From Terriglobales bacterium (GTDB lineage: Bacteria > Acidobacteriota > Terriglobia > Terriglobales > Acidobacteriaceae), in the NCBI GenBank assembly GCA_035651655.1, contig DASRFG010000025.1, positions 1 through 64,000 on the forward strand: a stretch of 64,000 nt of DNA. Direction: 5' to 3'. A program made the translations under genes and the position numbers. How positions within the stretch are numbered: position 1 is the first letter of the stretch; every line of letters begins with the position of its first letter. Of the stretch, positions 20,811-28,610 are shown piece after piece. The notes beneath the pieces are model-generated. The model did no database searches, was not told where the DNA came from, and worked only from the letters and a program-made list of their open reading frames with translations.

Positions 20811-22100
20811 CGGTTCGGCCTGGTACGGGCACTGCCGGCCTTCCAGGTGCTCCTCAAATTCTTTGCGAAACTTCTTCACAATAGAGATCGTCGGCATTGC
20901 CGCCGCGTCACCCAACGGGCAAAATGTTCTCCCCAGCATGTTCTCGGAGAGGTACAGCACATTATCAATATCTCGCTTGAGCCCACTCCCGGAGTGCAGC
21001 CGCGTCAACGTCTTGTCCAGCCAGTCCGTGCCTTCACGGCAAGGAATGCACCAGCCACAGCTTTCGTGCTGATAAAACTTCATGATCCGCAGCGCATACT
21101 TCACCATGCAGGTAGTGTCGTCCAGCGCCACCACTCCGCCCGAGCCCAGCATGGATCCCGCTTTCATCATCTGGTCAAAGTCCATGCCCACATCGCACTC
21201 GTCTGCGGTCAGCACCGGAGTGGATGACCCGCCCGGCGTGCACGCCTTGAGCTTCCGCCCATTCCCCATCCCGCCACCGACCTCATAGATCATTTTTTTG
21301 AGGTTGTAGCCCATCGGGAGCTCGTAAACCCCCGGCCGCTCCACGTGGCCGCTCAGGCAGAACAATCGAGTGCCACCGTTTTTGGGCGTGCCCAGACCCG
21401 CGTACCATTGGCCGCCGCCCAGCATGATGTGCGGCACGCTGGCCAGCGTCTCCACATTATTAATGACCGTGGGGCCGCCCCACAGCCCGACCACGGCAGG
21501 GAAGGGAGGCCGAATGCGTGGAATACCGCGCTTTCCCTCCAGCGATTCCATCAGCGCCGATTCTTCGCCAACCTCGTAGGCGCCCGCTCCGCCATGCCAA
21601 TAAACATCAAACTGGCGTCCGCTGCCGAAAATGTTCTTGCCCAAAAATCCGCGAGCATACGCATCGGCCAGTGCCTTCTGCATGATCTCTAGCAGGTAGC
21701 GGTACTCGCCCCGGATGTAGATGTATCCCGTTTGCGATCCCACTGCCAGGCCGGCGATTACCACTCCCTCAATTACCGCGTGGGGATCGTGCTCCAGAAT
21801 GAGTCGGTCCTTGCACGTCCCCGGCTCGCTCTCATCCCCGTTGCACAAGATGTACTTGGGTTTGGCAGATTGCTTGGGCACAAAAGACCACTTCATCCCC
21901 GTCGGAAATCCGGCGCCGCCCCGGCCCCGCAGGTTCGACGCCTTGACCTCATTAATGATCGCGTCCGGGCCGATCTCCAGCGCCTTCTGGACAGCCTTGT
22001 AGCCGTCGAGCTCGAGATAGCGATCAAGGTTTGCGGCGCCTTTACCAAAACGCCGCGATATGATCTTTACCTCGTCGGGATGTGAAACCAGGTCTGGCAT
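20793..22100 (-). CDS. nuoF: NADH-quinone oxidoreductase subunit F (NADH-binding)
   Basis: 435-aa flavoprotein that oxidises NADH and passes electrons through FMN to a 4Fe-4S cluster. The NADH/FMN site is GRGGAGFPTGMKW, with the CNGDESEPGTCKDR block after it, and the cluster ligands are ESCGWCIPCREGT plus the later FCPLGDAA Cys. Full length for the family. It precedes nuoG and follows nuoE, both across repeat-filled spacers. Confidence 0.96.
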   Translation of the reverse strand: MPDLVSHPDEVKIISRRFGKGAANLDRYLELDGYKAVQKALEIGPDAIINEVKASNLRGRGGAGFPTGMKWSFVPKQSAKPKYILCNGDESEPGTCKDRLILEHDPHAVIEGVVIAGLAVGSQTGYIYIRGEYRYLLEIMQKALADAYARGFLGKNIFGSGRQFDVYWHGGAGAYEVGEESALMESLEGKRGIPRIRPPFPAVVGLWGGPTVINNVETLASVPHIMLGGGQWYAGLGTPKNGGTRLFCLSGHVERPGVYELPMGYNLKKMIYEVGGGMGNGRKLKACTPGGSSTPVLTADECDVGMDFDQMMKAGSMLGSGGVVALDDTTCMVKYALRIMKFYQHESCGWCIPCREGTDWLDKTLTRLHSGSGLKRDIDNVLYLSENMLGRTFCPLGDAAAMPTISIVKKFRKEFEEHLEGRQCPYQAEPAMAIG

Positions 22101-22180
22101 TCGTGAATTGCTAATTGCGCAATTTGTAATCGCTCAATGGACCCGCCGGGCAATCCGACCGCTAACCCGATTGCCTGTAT
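22101..22180. repeat. ATTACCCGATT-type repeat in the nuoF-nuoE spacer
   Basis: The 61-bp gap and the last nuoE codons contain units such as GAATTGCTAATTGCGCAATT and CTAACCCGATTGCC, the same family as in the other nuo spacers. Confidence 0.55.
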
Positions 22181-22638
22181 TTTTCCAGCACGCTATCCAC
22201 TTTCTCCGCTGTCAGGTTCTCGTGGAAGTCGTAGTTCACCTGCATTGCTGGCGCCCAGCTACACGCCCCAATGCACTCCACGTGCTCAAACGAAAACAGC
22301 CCGTCCCGCGTTCTTTCCTTATGGCCTATGCCCAGCTTCTTCTCAACGTGTTCAATAATGTCGTCCGCGCCGCGCAACATGCAGCTGATGTTTCGGCACA
22401 CCTGCACGTTGTACTTTCCTCGTGGCTCCGTGGTCAGCATCGAGTAATAGCTGATCACGTTGCGCACTTCCAGATCGCTCAAATCAAGGCGCTGCGCGAT
22501 CTCGTGTATGGCTTCGTCACTCAGATATCCGATCTCGTCCTGGACATAGAGCAAGGTGGGCACGAGCACCGACCGCTTAGTCGGATAATGCGTCAGCATC
22601 TCCGTAAACCGTTGCTCGAACTGTTCAGAGAACCTCAT
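22162..22638 (-). CDS. nuoE: NADH-quinone oxidoreductase subunit E
   Basis: 158-aa thioredoxin-like 2Fe-2S subunit of the NADH dehydrogenase module. Cluster ligands are C-x4-C (VCRNISC) and CxxxC (VECIGAC). The ATG at 22638 (MRFSEQFEQRF) was chosen: it matches family length and overlaps the stop of the upstream four-helix-bundle gene as ATGA. The frame stays open further upstream, but that extension is only a shadow of the neighbouring gene. Confidence 0.94.
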   Translation of the reverse strand: MRFSEQFEQRFTEMLTHYPTKRSVLVPTLLYVQDEIGYLSDEAIHEIAQRLDLSDLEVRNVISYYSMLTTEPRGKYNVQVCRNISCMLRGADDIIEHVEKKLGIGHKERTRDGLFSFEHVECIGACSWAPAMQVNYDFHENLTAEKVDSVLEKYRQSG

Positions 22639-23033
22639 TGCGTAATCGGCGAATCGGGTAATTGCGTAATTGAGCTCTGCGGACTGCGTGCCGTTTTGTA
22701 TGCAGTAGTGAAAATTGCCGTCAACTCCTGCGCCTCTTTCAGTAATGGCCCAATCCGCTCTGTCCGGAGCATGCCACTCTGAGCAAGCAATTCCAGCCAC
22801 AGCACTGTTTCATCAGCTTCCTCAACCACGATTCCAATTCGAGCCGCAAACTCAACCCGCGACCTGGCGCGACAGGCGGCACGATAATTCGCAGCGACGG
22901 ATGTACCGCTTCTCAAAATTTGCTTTCCTAGCACCTGCGCCTCCCCGCTGCGAGGTAGTGCCCGAAACAATCTGATGACCCGTAAAGCAAAGGCCTTCGT
23001 GCGGTTCCGCAATTCTTCCGGTTTGCTTTGCAT
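22635..23033 (-). CDS. Four-helix-bundle protein (23S rRNA intervening-sequence protein family) inside the nuo operon
   Basis: 132-aa protein with the TIGR02436/bIVP signature: an alternating helical pattern with RVIRLFRALPRSGEAQVLGKQ, the RSGTSVAANYRAA motif and EEADETVLWLELL. The family includes proteins encoded in 23S rRNA intervening sequences and the Avd accessory proteins of diversity-generating retroelements; its general function is unknown. It is not a complex I subunit. The C-terminal residues (SITQLPDSPITQ) are encoded by the ATTACCCGATT repeat, and repeats flank both ends. It is translationally coupled to nuoE. ATG 23033 chosen; a GTG at 23048 is also open. Confidence 0.85.
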   Translation of the reverse strand: MQSKPEELRNRTKAFALRVIRLFRALPRSGEAQVLGKQILRSGTSVAANYRAACRARSRVEFAARIGIVVEEADETVLWLELLAQSGMLRTERIGPLLKEAQELTAIFTTAYKTARSPQSSITQLPDSPITQ

Positions 23034-23061
23034 GTCGCCATATTGCACTCAATTCGCCCAC

Positions 23062-23130
23062 CCGTCAGTGACAACGCGCTTTCCAATTTCCCGATTACCC
23101 AATTCCGCAATTGCCCGATTATCTGTCTAT
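23062..23130. repeat. ATTACCCGATT-type repeat between nuoD and the four-helix-bundle gene
   Basis: Tandem degenerate units (CCAATTTCCCGATTACCC, CAATTCCGCAATTGCCCGATT) fill the 3' flank of nuoD and overlap its last codons. Confidence 0.6.
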
Positions 23131-24324
23131 TTCTCCCAGCACAATATCTATGCTCCCAATTGCCGCCACCACATCCGCAATTAGTCGGCCTTCGCACATT
23201 TTGGGCAACGCCTGCAAATTTGCGAACGACGGCGCGCGCATGTGCACCCGATAAGGTTTCGCTGTCCCGTCGCTTACCACGTAGTAGCCCATTTCTCCTC
23301 GCGGTGATTCCACTGCCTGGTACACCTCTCCCGCCGGCACCGCGAATCCTTCCGTAATGATCTTGAAGTGGTAGATCAGGGCTTCCATCTGCGTCTTCAT
23401 GGCCTCTCGGTCCGGGAGGACAACCTTGGGTGCCTCCGCTTTGATCGGCCCTTCCGGCACGCCCGCTAGCGCCTGCAGCACCATGTTGGTGGACTCGCGC
23501 ATCTCGTGCACGCGCAGCATATATCGCGCAAACACGTCACTGTCGGTCGAGACGGGTACATCGAATTGAAAATTTCCGTAACCGGAGTACGGCATGTCGC
23601 GCCGTAAATCAAAATCAATCCCTGCCGCCCGCAGCGTCGGTCCGGTCGCACCCAGGGCCAGCGCATCCTCCGGCGAGATGTACCCCACACCCTTTGTCCG
23701 CTCCATCCAAATCGGATTGCTGGTCAGCAGGTCCTCGTACTCGTCCACTCGGTCGGGGAAGCGGTCCACGAACTTCCTTACCCTCTCAAAGAATCCCAGC
23801 GGCGGTTCCAGTGCCAGGCCACCCACGCGGAAATAAGAGGTCATCATGCGCTGCCCGCTGACCATTTCGAACAGCCGTAGCACATCCTCCCGCTCTCGGA
23901 AGCAATACAGAAACACCGACATCGCGCCGATATCCAGCGCATGCGTTCCCAACCACACCAAGTGCGAGTTGATGCGCGTCAACTCATTCAGCATCACCCG
24001 GATCCACTGCGCTCGCGGCGGGATCTCCATCCCCAGCAGCTTCTCCACTGCCAGCACGTAGCACAGGTTGTTGGTCATTGGGCAGAGGTAGTCAATGCGA
24101 TCCGTCAGCGGCACCACCTGTTGATAAAACTTCGCCTCGCAGGTTTTCTCGATCCCGGTGTGCAGGTATCCAATGTCCGGCATGATCCGCACCACCGTCT
24201 CGCCATCAATTTCCAGCACCAGGCGCAGCACTCCGTGAGTGGATGGGTGCTGCGGTCCCATGTTCAGGATCATGGTGCGGTCTTGCTCGCGCTCAATCAC
24301 CGGGGTTGCGGAAAGGTGTGCCAT
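23119..24324 (-). CDS. nuoD: NADH-quinone oxidoreductase subunit D
   Basis: 401-aa subunit that forms the quinone-binding pocket with NuoB. The characteristic start NMGPQHPSTHGVLRLVLEIDGE with the quinone-site His is present, as are GYLHTGIEKTCE and the C-terminal GSIDIVLGEIDR end. Separate from nuoC (not the fused nuoCD of gamma-proteobacteria); a 2-bp gap joins them. Confidence 0.96.
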   Translation of the reverse strand: MAHLSATPVIEREQDRTMILNMGPQHPSTHGVLRLVLEIDGETVVRIMPDIGYLHTGIEKTCEAKFYQQVVPLTDRIDYLCPMTNNLCYVLAVEKLLGMEIPPRAQWIRVMLNELTRINSHLVWLGTHALDIGAMSVFLYCFREREDVLRLFEMVSGQRMMTSYFRVGGLALEPPLGFFERVRKFVDRFPDRVDEYEDLLTSNPIWMERTKGVGYISPEDALALGATGPTLRAAGIDFDLRRDMPYSGYGNFQFDVPVSTDSDVFARYMLRVHEMRESTNMVLQALAGVPEGPIKAEAPKVVLPDREAMKTQMEALIYHFKIITEGFAVPAGEVYQAVESPRGEMGYYVVSDGTAKPYRVHMRAPSFANLQALPKMCEGRLIADVVAAIGSIDIVLGEIDR

Positions 24325-24326
24325 GA

Positions 24327-24824
24327 TTACCGGTAGCCCTCGACTGGGTAATCCTTGCGCATGGGATACCCCTCCCAGTCTTCCGGCATCAAAATGCGGC
24401 GCAAATAAGGATGGCCTTGAAAGCGGACTCCGAACAAATCAAAGACTTCACGTTCAAAAAAGTTTGCCGAGGGCCACACTGAAGTCAGCGACTCCACGCT
24501 GGGATCGGACCCCGGCAGCCGAACCTTAAGCCGCACCCGCTCTTTGCGTGGGATCGAAAGCAGCTCATACACAACCTCAAACCGCGGCTCCGAGGGATAC
24601 CAATCCACACAGGTCAAATCACTAAGAAAGGTGAATTGCAGGGTCTTATCGTCCCGCAGAATGGCACAGGCCTCGCGGATAAAGCCCCGCTCCACCCAGA
24701 TGGTCAGCTCATTGCGGTCAAACTTTGCCGCTGACACTGCTGCGCGGTTGGTGGCCAATAGCAGCGCCAGCACGGGGCGGTCGGCTAGTTTGTCCACATC
24801 GTTGATCGCGGGGACCAGGGGCAT
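24327..24824 (-). CDS. nuoC: NADH-quinone oxidoreductase subunit C
   Basis: 165-aa peripheral-arm subunit. The family motif VWPSANFFEREVFDLFGV and the C-terminal RRILMPEDWEGYPMRKDYP are intact. It is 3 bp downstream of nuoA; nuoB, which normally sits between them, is absent. Confidence 0.95.
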   Translation of the reverse strand: MPLVPAINDVDKLADRPVLALLLATNRAAVSAAKFDRNELTIWVERGFIREACAILRDDKTLQFTFLSDLTCVDWYPSEPRFEVVYELLSIPRKERVRLKVRLPGSDPSVESLTSVWPSANFFEREVFDLFGVRFQGHPYLRRILMPEDWEGYPMRKDYPVEGYR

Positions 24825-24827
24825 GGG

Positions 24828-25217
24828 CTAGATCTCTCCCCGATGCGGTTTGTTCCAGTCCAGCACGCCTTTCTTCCATACATAGAAGAAGCCCACCAGC
24901 ACGATGCCGATATAAACCAGCATCTCCCAAAATCCGAACATCTTTAGCTCCTGCAGCAGGATGGCCCAGGGGTAAAGAAACACCGCCTCTACGTCGAAGA
25001 GAATGAAAAGCATGGCCACCAGGTAGAACTTCACCGAGAAGCGTTCGCGAGCGTTGCCTATGGGCGTCATTCCGCACTCATAGGCCTGGAATTTGACCCG
25101 GCTGGGCCGGTGTTGGCCCATGATTGACGACAAAATGACGATTACAGTCGCCAGCCCAAAGGCGACCAGGAAGTGAATCAGTAACGGCAGGTAGCGAGCG
25201 AAGTAATTGTCCGGCAT
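24828..25217 (-). CDS. nuoA: NADH-quinone oxidoreductase subunit A
   Basis: 129-aa three-helix membrane subunit, first in the operon. Diagnostic blocks are YECGMTPIG and FYLVAMLFILFDVEAVFLYPWA. The ATG at 25217 was preferred; a TTG at 25244 would add nine residues. No strong Shine-Dalgarno sequence is visible for either. Confidence 0.93.
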   Translation of the reverse strand: MPDNYFARYLPLLIHFLVAFGLATVIVILSSIMGQHRPSRVKFQAYECGMTPIGNARERFSVKFYLVAMLFILFDVEAVFLYPWAILLQELKMFGFWEMLVYIGIVLVGFFYVWKKGVLDWNKPHRGEI

Positions 25218-25407
25218 GGGCTGGCTATATATAATCTGCGGCAAATAAGAGAGTAAACAATCTAGATTAGGTTTTCGTACTCGCTAGTGTCAAGCGCACC
25301 AAAGGGAGGAATTTACCTTCCGCCGTGCGCTTTACGCGGCGCGGCTTTATGATGTCTGGCAGCGTACTCTCCAGCGTCCCAAGCAGCCCCGCAGGCAATA
25401 GGTCAAA

Positions 25408-25980
25408 ATGATTTTCGGCTTCAATACCGACGTGAAGTCCGGCGACACCGTGTATCACGTGCAAAGTGAGGCGCGAGAGCCCGAGCGCATCCTGCAAACT
25501 CAGGTTTTCGTCCGCGGTCGCTGCATCGGCAAACACACCACTTCCTACTCCGACAAGGTCGCCGATGCGGATTTCTCCGAGAAGAAGATGGAAAAAATGC
25601 TGCGTGAGCAGCACAAGTCGGTGCTTACCGCCGTCCGCGAAGGCCGGCTGGAAAGCATTCTCGACAAACCGGAAAACCACTCTCGCCCGCTGAAACTGGA
25701 ATGGCTCAACGCCGATTCCGCATCCTCTGAGGACGCCCTGGTGGTGCGCCTCATGGTCTGTGAAGGCGAAGGGGCGGCGGTCCAAGGCGCCCAGATTACC
25801 TCCCGCGTCAAGCTCGGTCAGGATCCCCCCCTCTACTGCCAGGCGGTGAGCGACTCCAGCGGGCACGCCGAGCTCAAAATTGCCAGTGCTGCCTCTCTCT
25901 CCAACTCCAACATTCTTATCCAGGCCACCCATTCCGGACGCGTCACCACCCGCAAATTCCGCTTGCGCAAGAAGCATTGA
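25408..25980 (+). CDS. Conserved hypothetical protein with C-terminal beta-sandwich-like region
   Basis: 190-aa soluble protein with no signal peptide. The N-terminal half (FNTDVKSGDTVYHVQSEAR...) resembles short proteins seen in Acidobacteriota; the C-terminal part (VVRLMVCEGEGAAVQGAQI...SGHAELKI) reads like a carboxypeptidase-regulatory or Cna-B-type beta sandwich. It is divergent from nuoA with a 190-bp gap. No function can be assigned. Confidence 0.7.
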   Translation: MIFGFNTDVKSGDTVYHVQSEAREPERILQTQVFVRGRCIGKHTTSYSDKVADADFSEKKMEKMLREQHKSVLTAVREGRLESILDKPENHSRPLKLEWLNADSASSEDALVVRLMVCEGEGAAVQGAQITSRVKLGQDPPLYCQAVSDSSGHAELKIASAASLSNSNILIQATHSGRVTTRKFRLRKKH

Positions 25981-26063
25981 GCGCTTGCTTTCCTCTAACT
26001 GAAGGGTTAAGAAAGCGGCAGTAATCCTCCTCAAAAAATCTGCTGCTCCTCGCAAAATAAGGA

Positions 26064-26092
26064 TTGACGCGGGTTTCGGGCGACACTAACAT
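26064..26092 (+). promoter_or_regulatory. Promoter of the EXORDIUM-like gene
   Basis: TTGACG (26064-26069) and TAACAT (26087-26092) are 17 bp apart, matching 5/6 and 4/6 of the sigma70 consensus. The predicted 5' untranslated region is about 50 nt and ends in GGAGG 5 bp before the ATG. Confidence 0.5.
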
Positions 26093-26153
26093 AACTCTAC
26101 TCTGCTGTGAGTTCCCGCAGAACTTCAACCCTTTGTTTCCCTTCGGAGGCTCG

Positions 26154-27101
26154 ATGCAAAAGCTGTCGCTGCTTTTAGTACTGGTTGTGTGTGGCGCCCT
26201 GGCCAACGCGCAGGTCGCAAAACATTCTTCTCACATGGTTCCCACCGGCAAAGGCTGGTCCGCAGAGCAGGTGAATGGGCCGCGAGCTGCCACGCCACGC
26301 GCCGTCACCACGGGCAACGGAATCCTCTACCACGGCGGTCCCATCATGCCGGGCAACGTGAACGTCTATTTCATCTGGTACGGGAACTGGACCAACGGTA
26401 CGCACGCCTCTGACCGCCCAGGAACTGTAAGCCTGCTCAATAGTCTTTTCGCCAGCTCTGGCGGAATCGGCGGATCAGGCTACGAAAAGATCAATTCCAC
26501 CTACGGTGACACTACCTCTAACGTCAGCGGCAACGTCGCTTTGAAGAGCTCTACCACTGACGCCTACTCCCAAGGCACTCGGTTGAGTGATTCTGGCGTG
26601 CAGAAAGTTGTTACCAATGCGATCAGCAGCGGCCGTCTGCCCAAGGACACCAATGGCCTCTATTTCGTGCTTACTTCCTCGGACGTGAGAGAGAGCTCTG
26701 GATTCTGCACCAAGTATTGCGGCTGGCACACCAGTGGGACCATTCTCGGGAGCGACATTAAATTCTCCTTCGTGGGTAATCCTGACCGCTGTCCCGCCGC
26801 CTGCGAAATGGAAACCGTCAGTCCGAACGGCAACAGCGGCGCCGATGGCATGGCCAGCATCATGGCCCATGAGACCGAGGAGACCATCTCTGATCCCGAC
26901 CTCAACGCCTGGTATGACGCGTCCGGTGCGGAGAACGCCGACAAATGCGCTTGGAAATTCGGGCCCACCGTCGGCACCATCGGTAATGGCGCTTACAACG
27001 AGACTTTCGGCTCGCATAACTGGCTCATCCAAATGAACTGGGAAAACGCACGCGGCGGCGGTTGCGATCAGACGCTCGGCGGGAAGTTCTATACACAGTA
27101 A
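26154..27101 (+). CDS. Secreted EXORDIUM/PHI-1-like protein
   Basis: 315-aa exported protein: signal peptide MQKLSLLLVLVVCGALANAQ, then a domain with the hallmarks of the plant EXORDIUM/phosphate-induced protein 1 family (PF04674-like): LYHGGPIMPGNVNVYFIWYG near residue 60, VLTSSDVRESSGFCTKYCG, and FVGNPDRCPAACE. Two Cys pairs would be disulfides. A MAHETEETISDPD stretch in the last third resembles a metal-binding or metalloprotease-like HExxE motif, which plant members lack as far as I recall. The start is fixed by GGAGG just upstream. In plants the family affects cell expansion and carbon status; the bacterial role is unknown. Confidence 0.8.
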   Translation: MQKLSLLLVLVVCGALANAQVAKHSSHMVPTGKGWSAEQVNGPRAATPRAVTTGNGILYHGGPIMPGNVNVYFIWYGNWTNGTHASDRPGTVSLLNSLFASSGGIGGSGYEKINSTYGDTTSNVSGNVALKSSTTDAYSQGTRLSDSGVQKVVTNAISSGRLPKDTNGLYFVLTSSDVRESSGFCTKYCGWHTSGTILGSDIKFSFVGNPDRCPAACEMETVSPNGNSGADGMASIMAHETEETISDPDLNAWYDASGAENADKCAWKFGPTVGTIGNGAYNETFGSHNWLIQMNWENARGGGCDQTLGGKFYTQ

Positions 27102-27149
27102 TCCGGTCGTCGTGCCCGAGTCGGACAACGACCCTTAGTTAGCCGTGCT

Positions 27150-27179
27150 GGGCCGCTCCTCATCAGAGCGGCCCTTTTT
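27150..27179 (+). terminator. Intrinsic terminator of the EXORDIUM-like gene
   Basis: GGGCCGCTC and GAGCGGCCC form a perfect 9-bp stem around CTCATCA, followed by TTTTT. Confidence 0.88.
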
Positions 27180-27212
27180 ACGGCCAACCTAAATCAGAAT
27201 TAGGACACGTAC

Positions 27213-27713
27213 ATGACATTCCCCAGGACACCTGTCCTACTGGCAGCGATATTTCTGGCCGCAAATGCCCCTGCTCCGGCGCCTGCCTACTCCCAGACCC
27301 GCATTGTCACCACCACCCGTCAGGTTGCGTTGTACTCAGGTTTGGAGAAACAACTCTTCCAGGCCATTCAAAAACAGGATCAGGCCTCGCTACAGAAGCT
27401 TCTGGCCGACGACTTCGAGCAGTGGTCTCCCGTGCCCGACCCGGCACCACGTGAGGAGTGGTTACATTCGGTCCTCAGAAGTCAAATTCGCAGCTTTGCC
27501 ATCCGCCAGATGGCAGCTCGCAGCTTCGGCAACGCCGATCTGGTCAGCTTCATCCTGCAGCAAGACTCCCGATCCCTGGGCCAAAGGGGTGAATTCTTCG
27601 TTGTGGATGTGTGGCTGATGAATGGCCAGAATCGCCAACTGGCCGTGCGCTATCTTTCTCCGCTCAGAAGCTCCGCCAGGCGCGGTCCTCCAAAGCCGAC
27701 TGGAAAGGACTAG
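27213..27713 (+). CDS. Exported SnoaL/DUF4440-like protein
   Basis: 166-aa protein with an N-terminal signal peptide (about residues 1-26, PAPAYSQ). The rest has the NTF2-like pattern of DUF4440 proteins: LEKQLFQAIQKQDQASLQKLLADDFEQWSP followed by beta strands ending in FFVVDVWLMNG. Such domains bind small ligands or act as enzymes, but the active-site residues are not diagnostic. The Lys/Arg-rich C-terminus is probably disordered. Confidence 0.65.
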   Translation: MTFPRTPVLLAAIFLAANAPAPAPAYSQTRIVTTTRQVALYSGLEKQLFQAIQKQDQASLQKLLADDFEQWSPVPDPAPREEWLHSVLRSQIRSFAIRQMAARSFGNADLVSFILQQDSRSLGQRGEFFVVDVWLMNGQNRQLAVRYLSPLRSSARRGPPKPTGKD

Positions 27714-27760
27714 CCGAGCTTTACCATCGGTGTCCCCGCCCTACATGCGAAAATAACCCC

Positions 27761-27970
27761 ATGAAGCTTCACATTAACGGGGAAGAGCGCGATTTCCCAT
27801 CCCACCTCACCCTTTCCGCGTTGCTCGACCATCTCGGCATGAAAGCCGACCGCGTCGCCATCGAGCTCAATCGCAATATCATCGCCCGCGACCGCTGGCC
27901 TCAGACCGCTCTCCAAGAGGGCGACCGCCTCGAGATCGTCCACTTCGTCGGCGGTGGCTCCTGCCTTTAA
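27761..27970 (+). CDS. thiS: Sulfur-carrier protein ThiS with C-terminal extension
   Basis: 69-aa beta-grasp protein that carries sulfur as a C-terminal thiocarboxylate for thiazole synthesis with ThiG. The fold is clear (MKLHINGEERDFP...LGMKADRVAIELN...EGDRLEIVHFVGGG). The sequence continues past the Gly-Gly as Ser-Cys-Leu; ThiS normally ends at Gly-Gly. Trimming would be needed for activation, or the protein uses the Cys differently. thiG lies 17 kb away on the other strand. Confidence 0.88.
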   Translation: MKLHINGEERDFPSHLTLSALLDHLGMKADRVAIELNRNIIARDRWPQTALQEGDRLEIVHFVGGGSCL

Positions 27971-28041
27971 CCCTGTCATCCCCAGCCCAGCGAAGGATCT
28001 GCTTCCCCGTTAACAACCGTATTCCACCCTCGATTTCCACA

Positions 28042-28069
28042 TTGACCTCTGCCAACTCATGCCTACAAT
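28042..28069 (+). promoter_or_regulatory. Promoter of the MerR-type regulator gene
   Basis: TTGACC (28042-28047) and TACAAT (28064-28069) are 16 bp apart and each match 5/6 of consensus. The predicted start point (about 28076) lies in the first of two palindromic operators. Confidence 0.7.
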
Positions 28070-28105
28070 GTTTCAAACATTCAAGCTAGTTATTGTTTGA
28101 AACAA
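28068..28105. promoter_or_regulatory. Twin palindromic operators before the merR gene
   Basis: Two 13-bp palindromes, ATGTTTCAAACAT (28068-28080) and TTGTTTGAAACAA (28093-28105), share the TGTTTSAAACA core and are centred 25 bp apart. The first covers the predicted transcription start; the second abuts the ATG at 28106. Together they also form a larger inverted repeat. Placement downstream of the -10 suggests repression, probably autoregulation by the MerR protein. Confidence 0.75.
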
Positions 28106-28579
28106 ATGGCATCTGAACCGGTGTTCACATCGCGCGATGTCGTCTCTCTAACCGGCATTACGCCGCGCCAGCTGCAATGGTGGGACGAGCGTGGCATTGT
28201 CGTCCCCGAGCGCCGCGGCCACAGCCGTATTTATTCCTTGGACGATGTGGCCGAGGTCGCCGTCATCTGCGAGTTGCGCCGTCGCGGCTTCCCACTGCAG
28301 CGGGTCCGTAAAGTCATCCGCTTTTTGCAGCGCGAGTTCAGTCAACGACTGGCAAAGACCGTCACCGGCGCATCCCAGTATCACCTGCTCACCGACGGCT
28401 CGCATCTCTATCTAGAGACTTCGGCGCGGCAGATTGTGGATCTTTTGAAGAATTCCCGGCAGCCGTTGCTCAGCATCTGCTTGAGCGACACGCTACGCCA
28501 GATTCGAGCCAACATTCGCAACAAGAAGGGAAGTGCGGCAGCCAGCGCTTCTCGCCGTACGAGTCGCAGGACGTCGTGA
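28106..28579 (+). CDS. MerR-family transcriptional regulator
   Basis: 157-aa regulator. The winged helix spans about residues 5-75: FTSRDVVSLTGITPRQLQWWDERG, then RRGHSRIYSLDDVAEVAVICELRRRG. The rest is short and lacks the Cys or large effector domain of metal or drug sensors, so the ligand is unknown. The Ser/Arg-rich C-terminus is low complexity. The ATG at 28106 was chosen over a TTG at 28097 because the latter lies inside the operator. No Shine-Dalgarno sequence is visible. Confidence 0.85.
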   Translation: MASEPVFTSRDVVSLTGITPRQLQWWDERGIVVPERRGHSRIYSLDDVAEVAVICELRRRGFPLQRVRKVIRFLQREFSQRLAKTVTGASQYHLLTDGSHLYLETSARQIVDLLKNSRQPLLSICLSDTLRQIRANIRNKKGSAAASASRRTSRRTS

Positions 28580-28610
28580 GAATTTTATTGGCGAATTCAG
28601 AGGAGGTGCG

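Noticed and set aside
22639-22800. N-terminal extension of NuoE
   Set aside because: It overlaps the four-helix-bundle gene in another frame and exceeds family length; the ATG at 22638 gives a normal NuoE.
28042-28105. Riboswitch or T-box upstream of the merR gene
   Set aside because: The inverted repeats are short DNA palindromes and the predicted 5' untranslated region is only about 30 nt.
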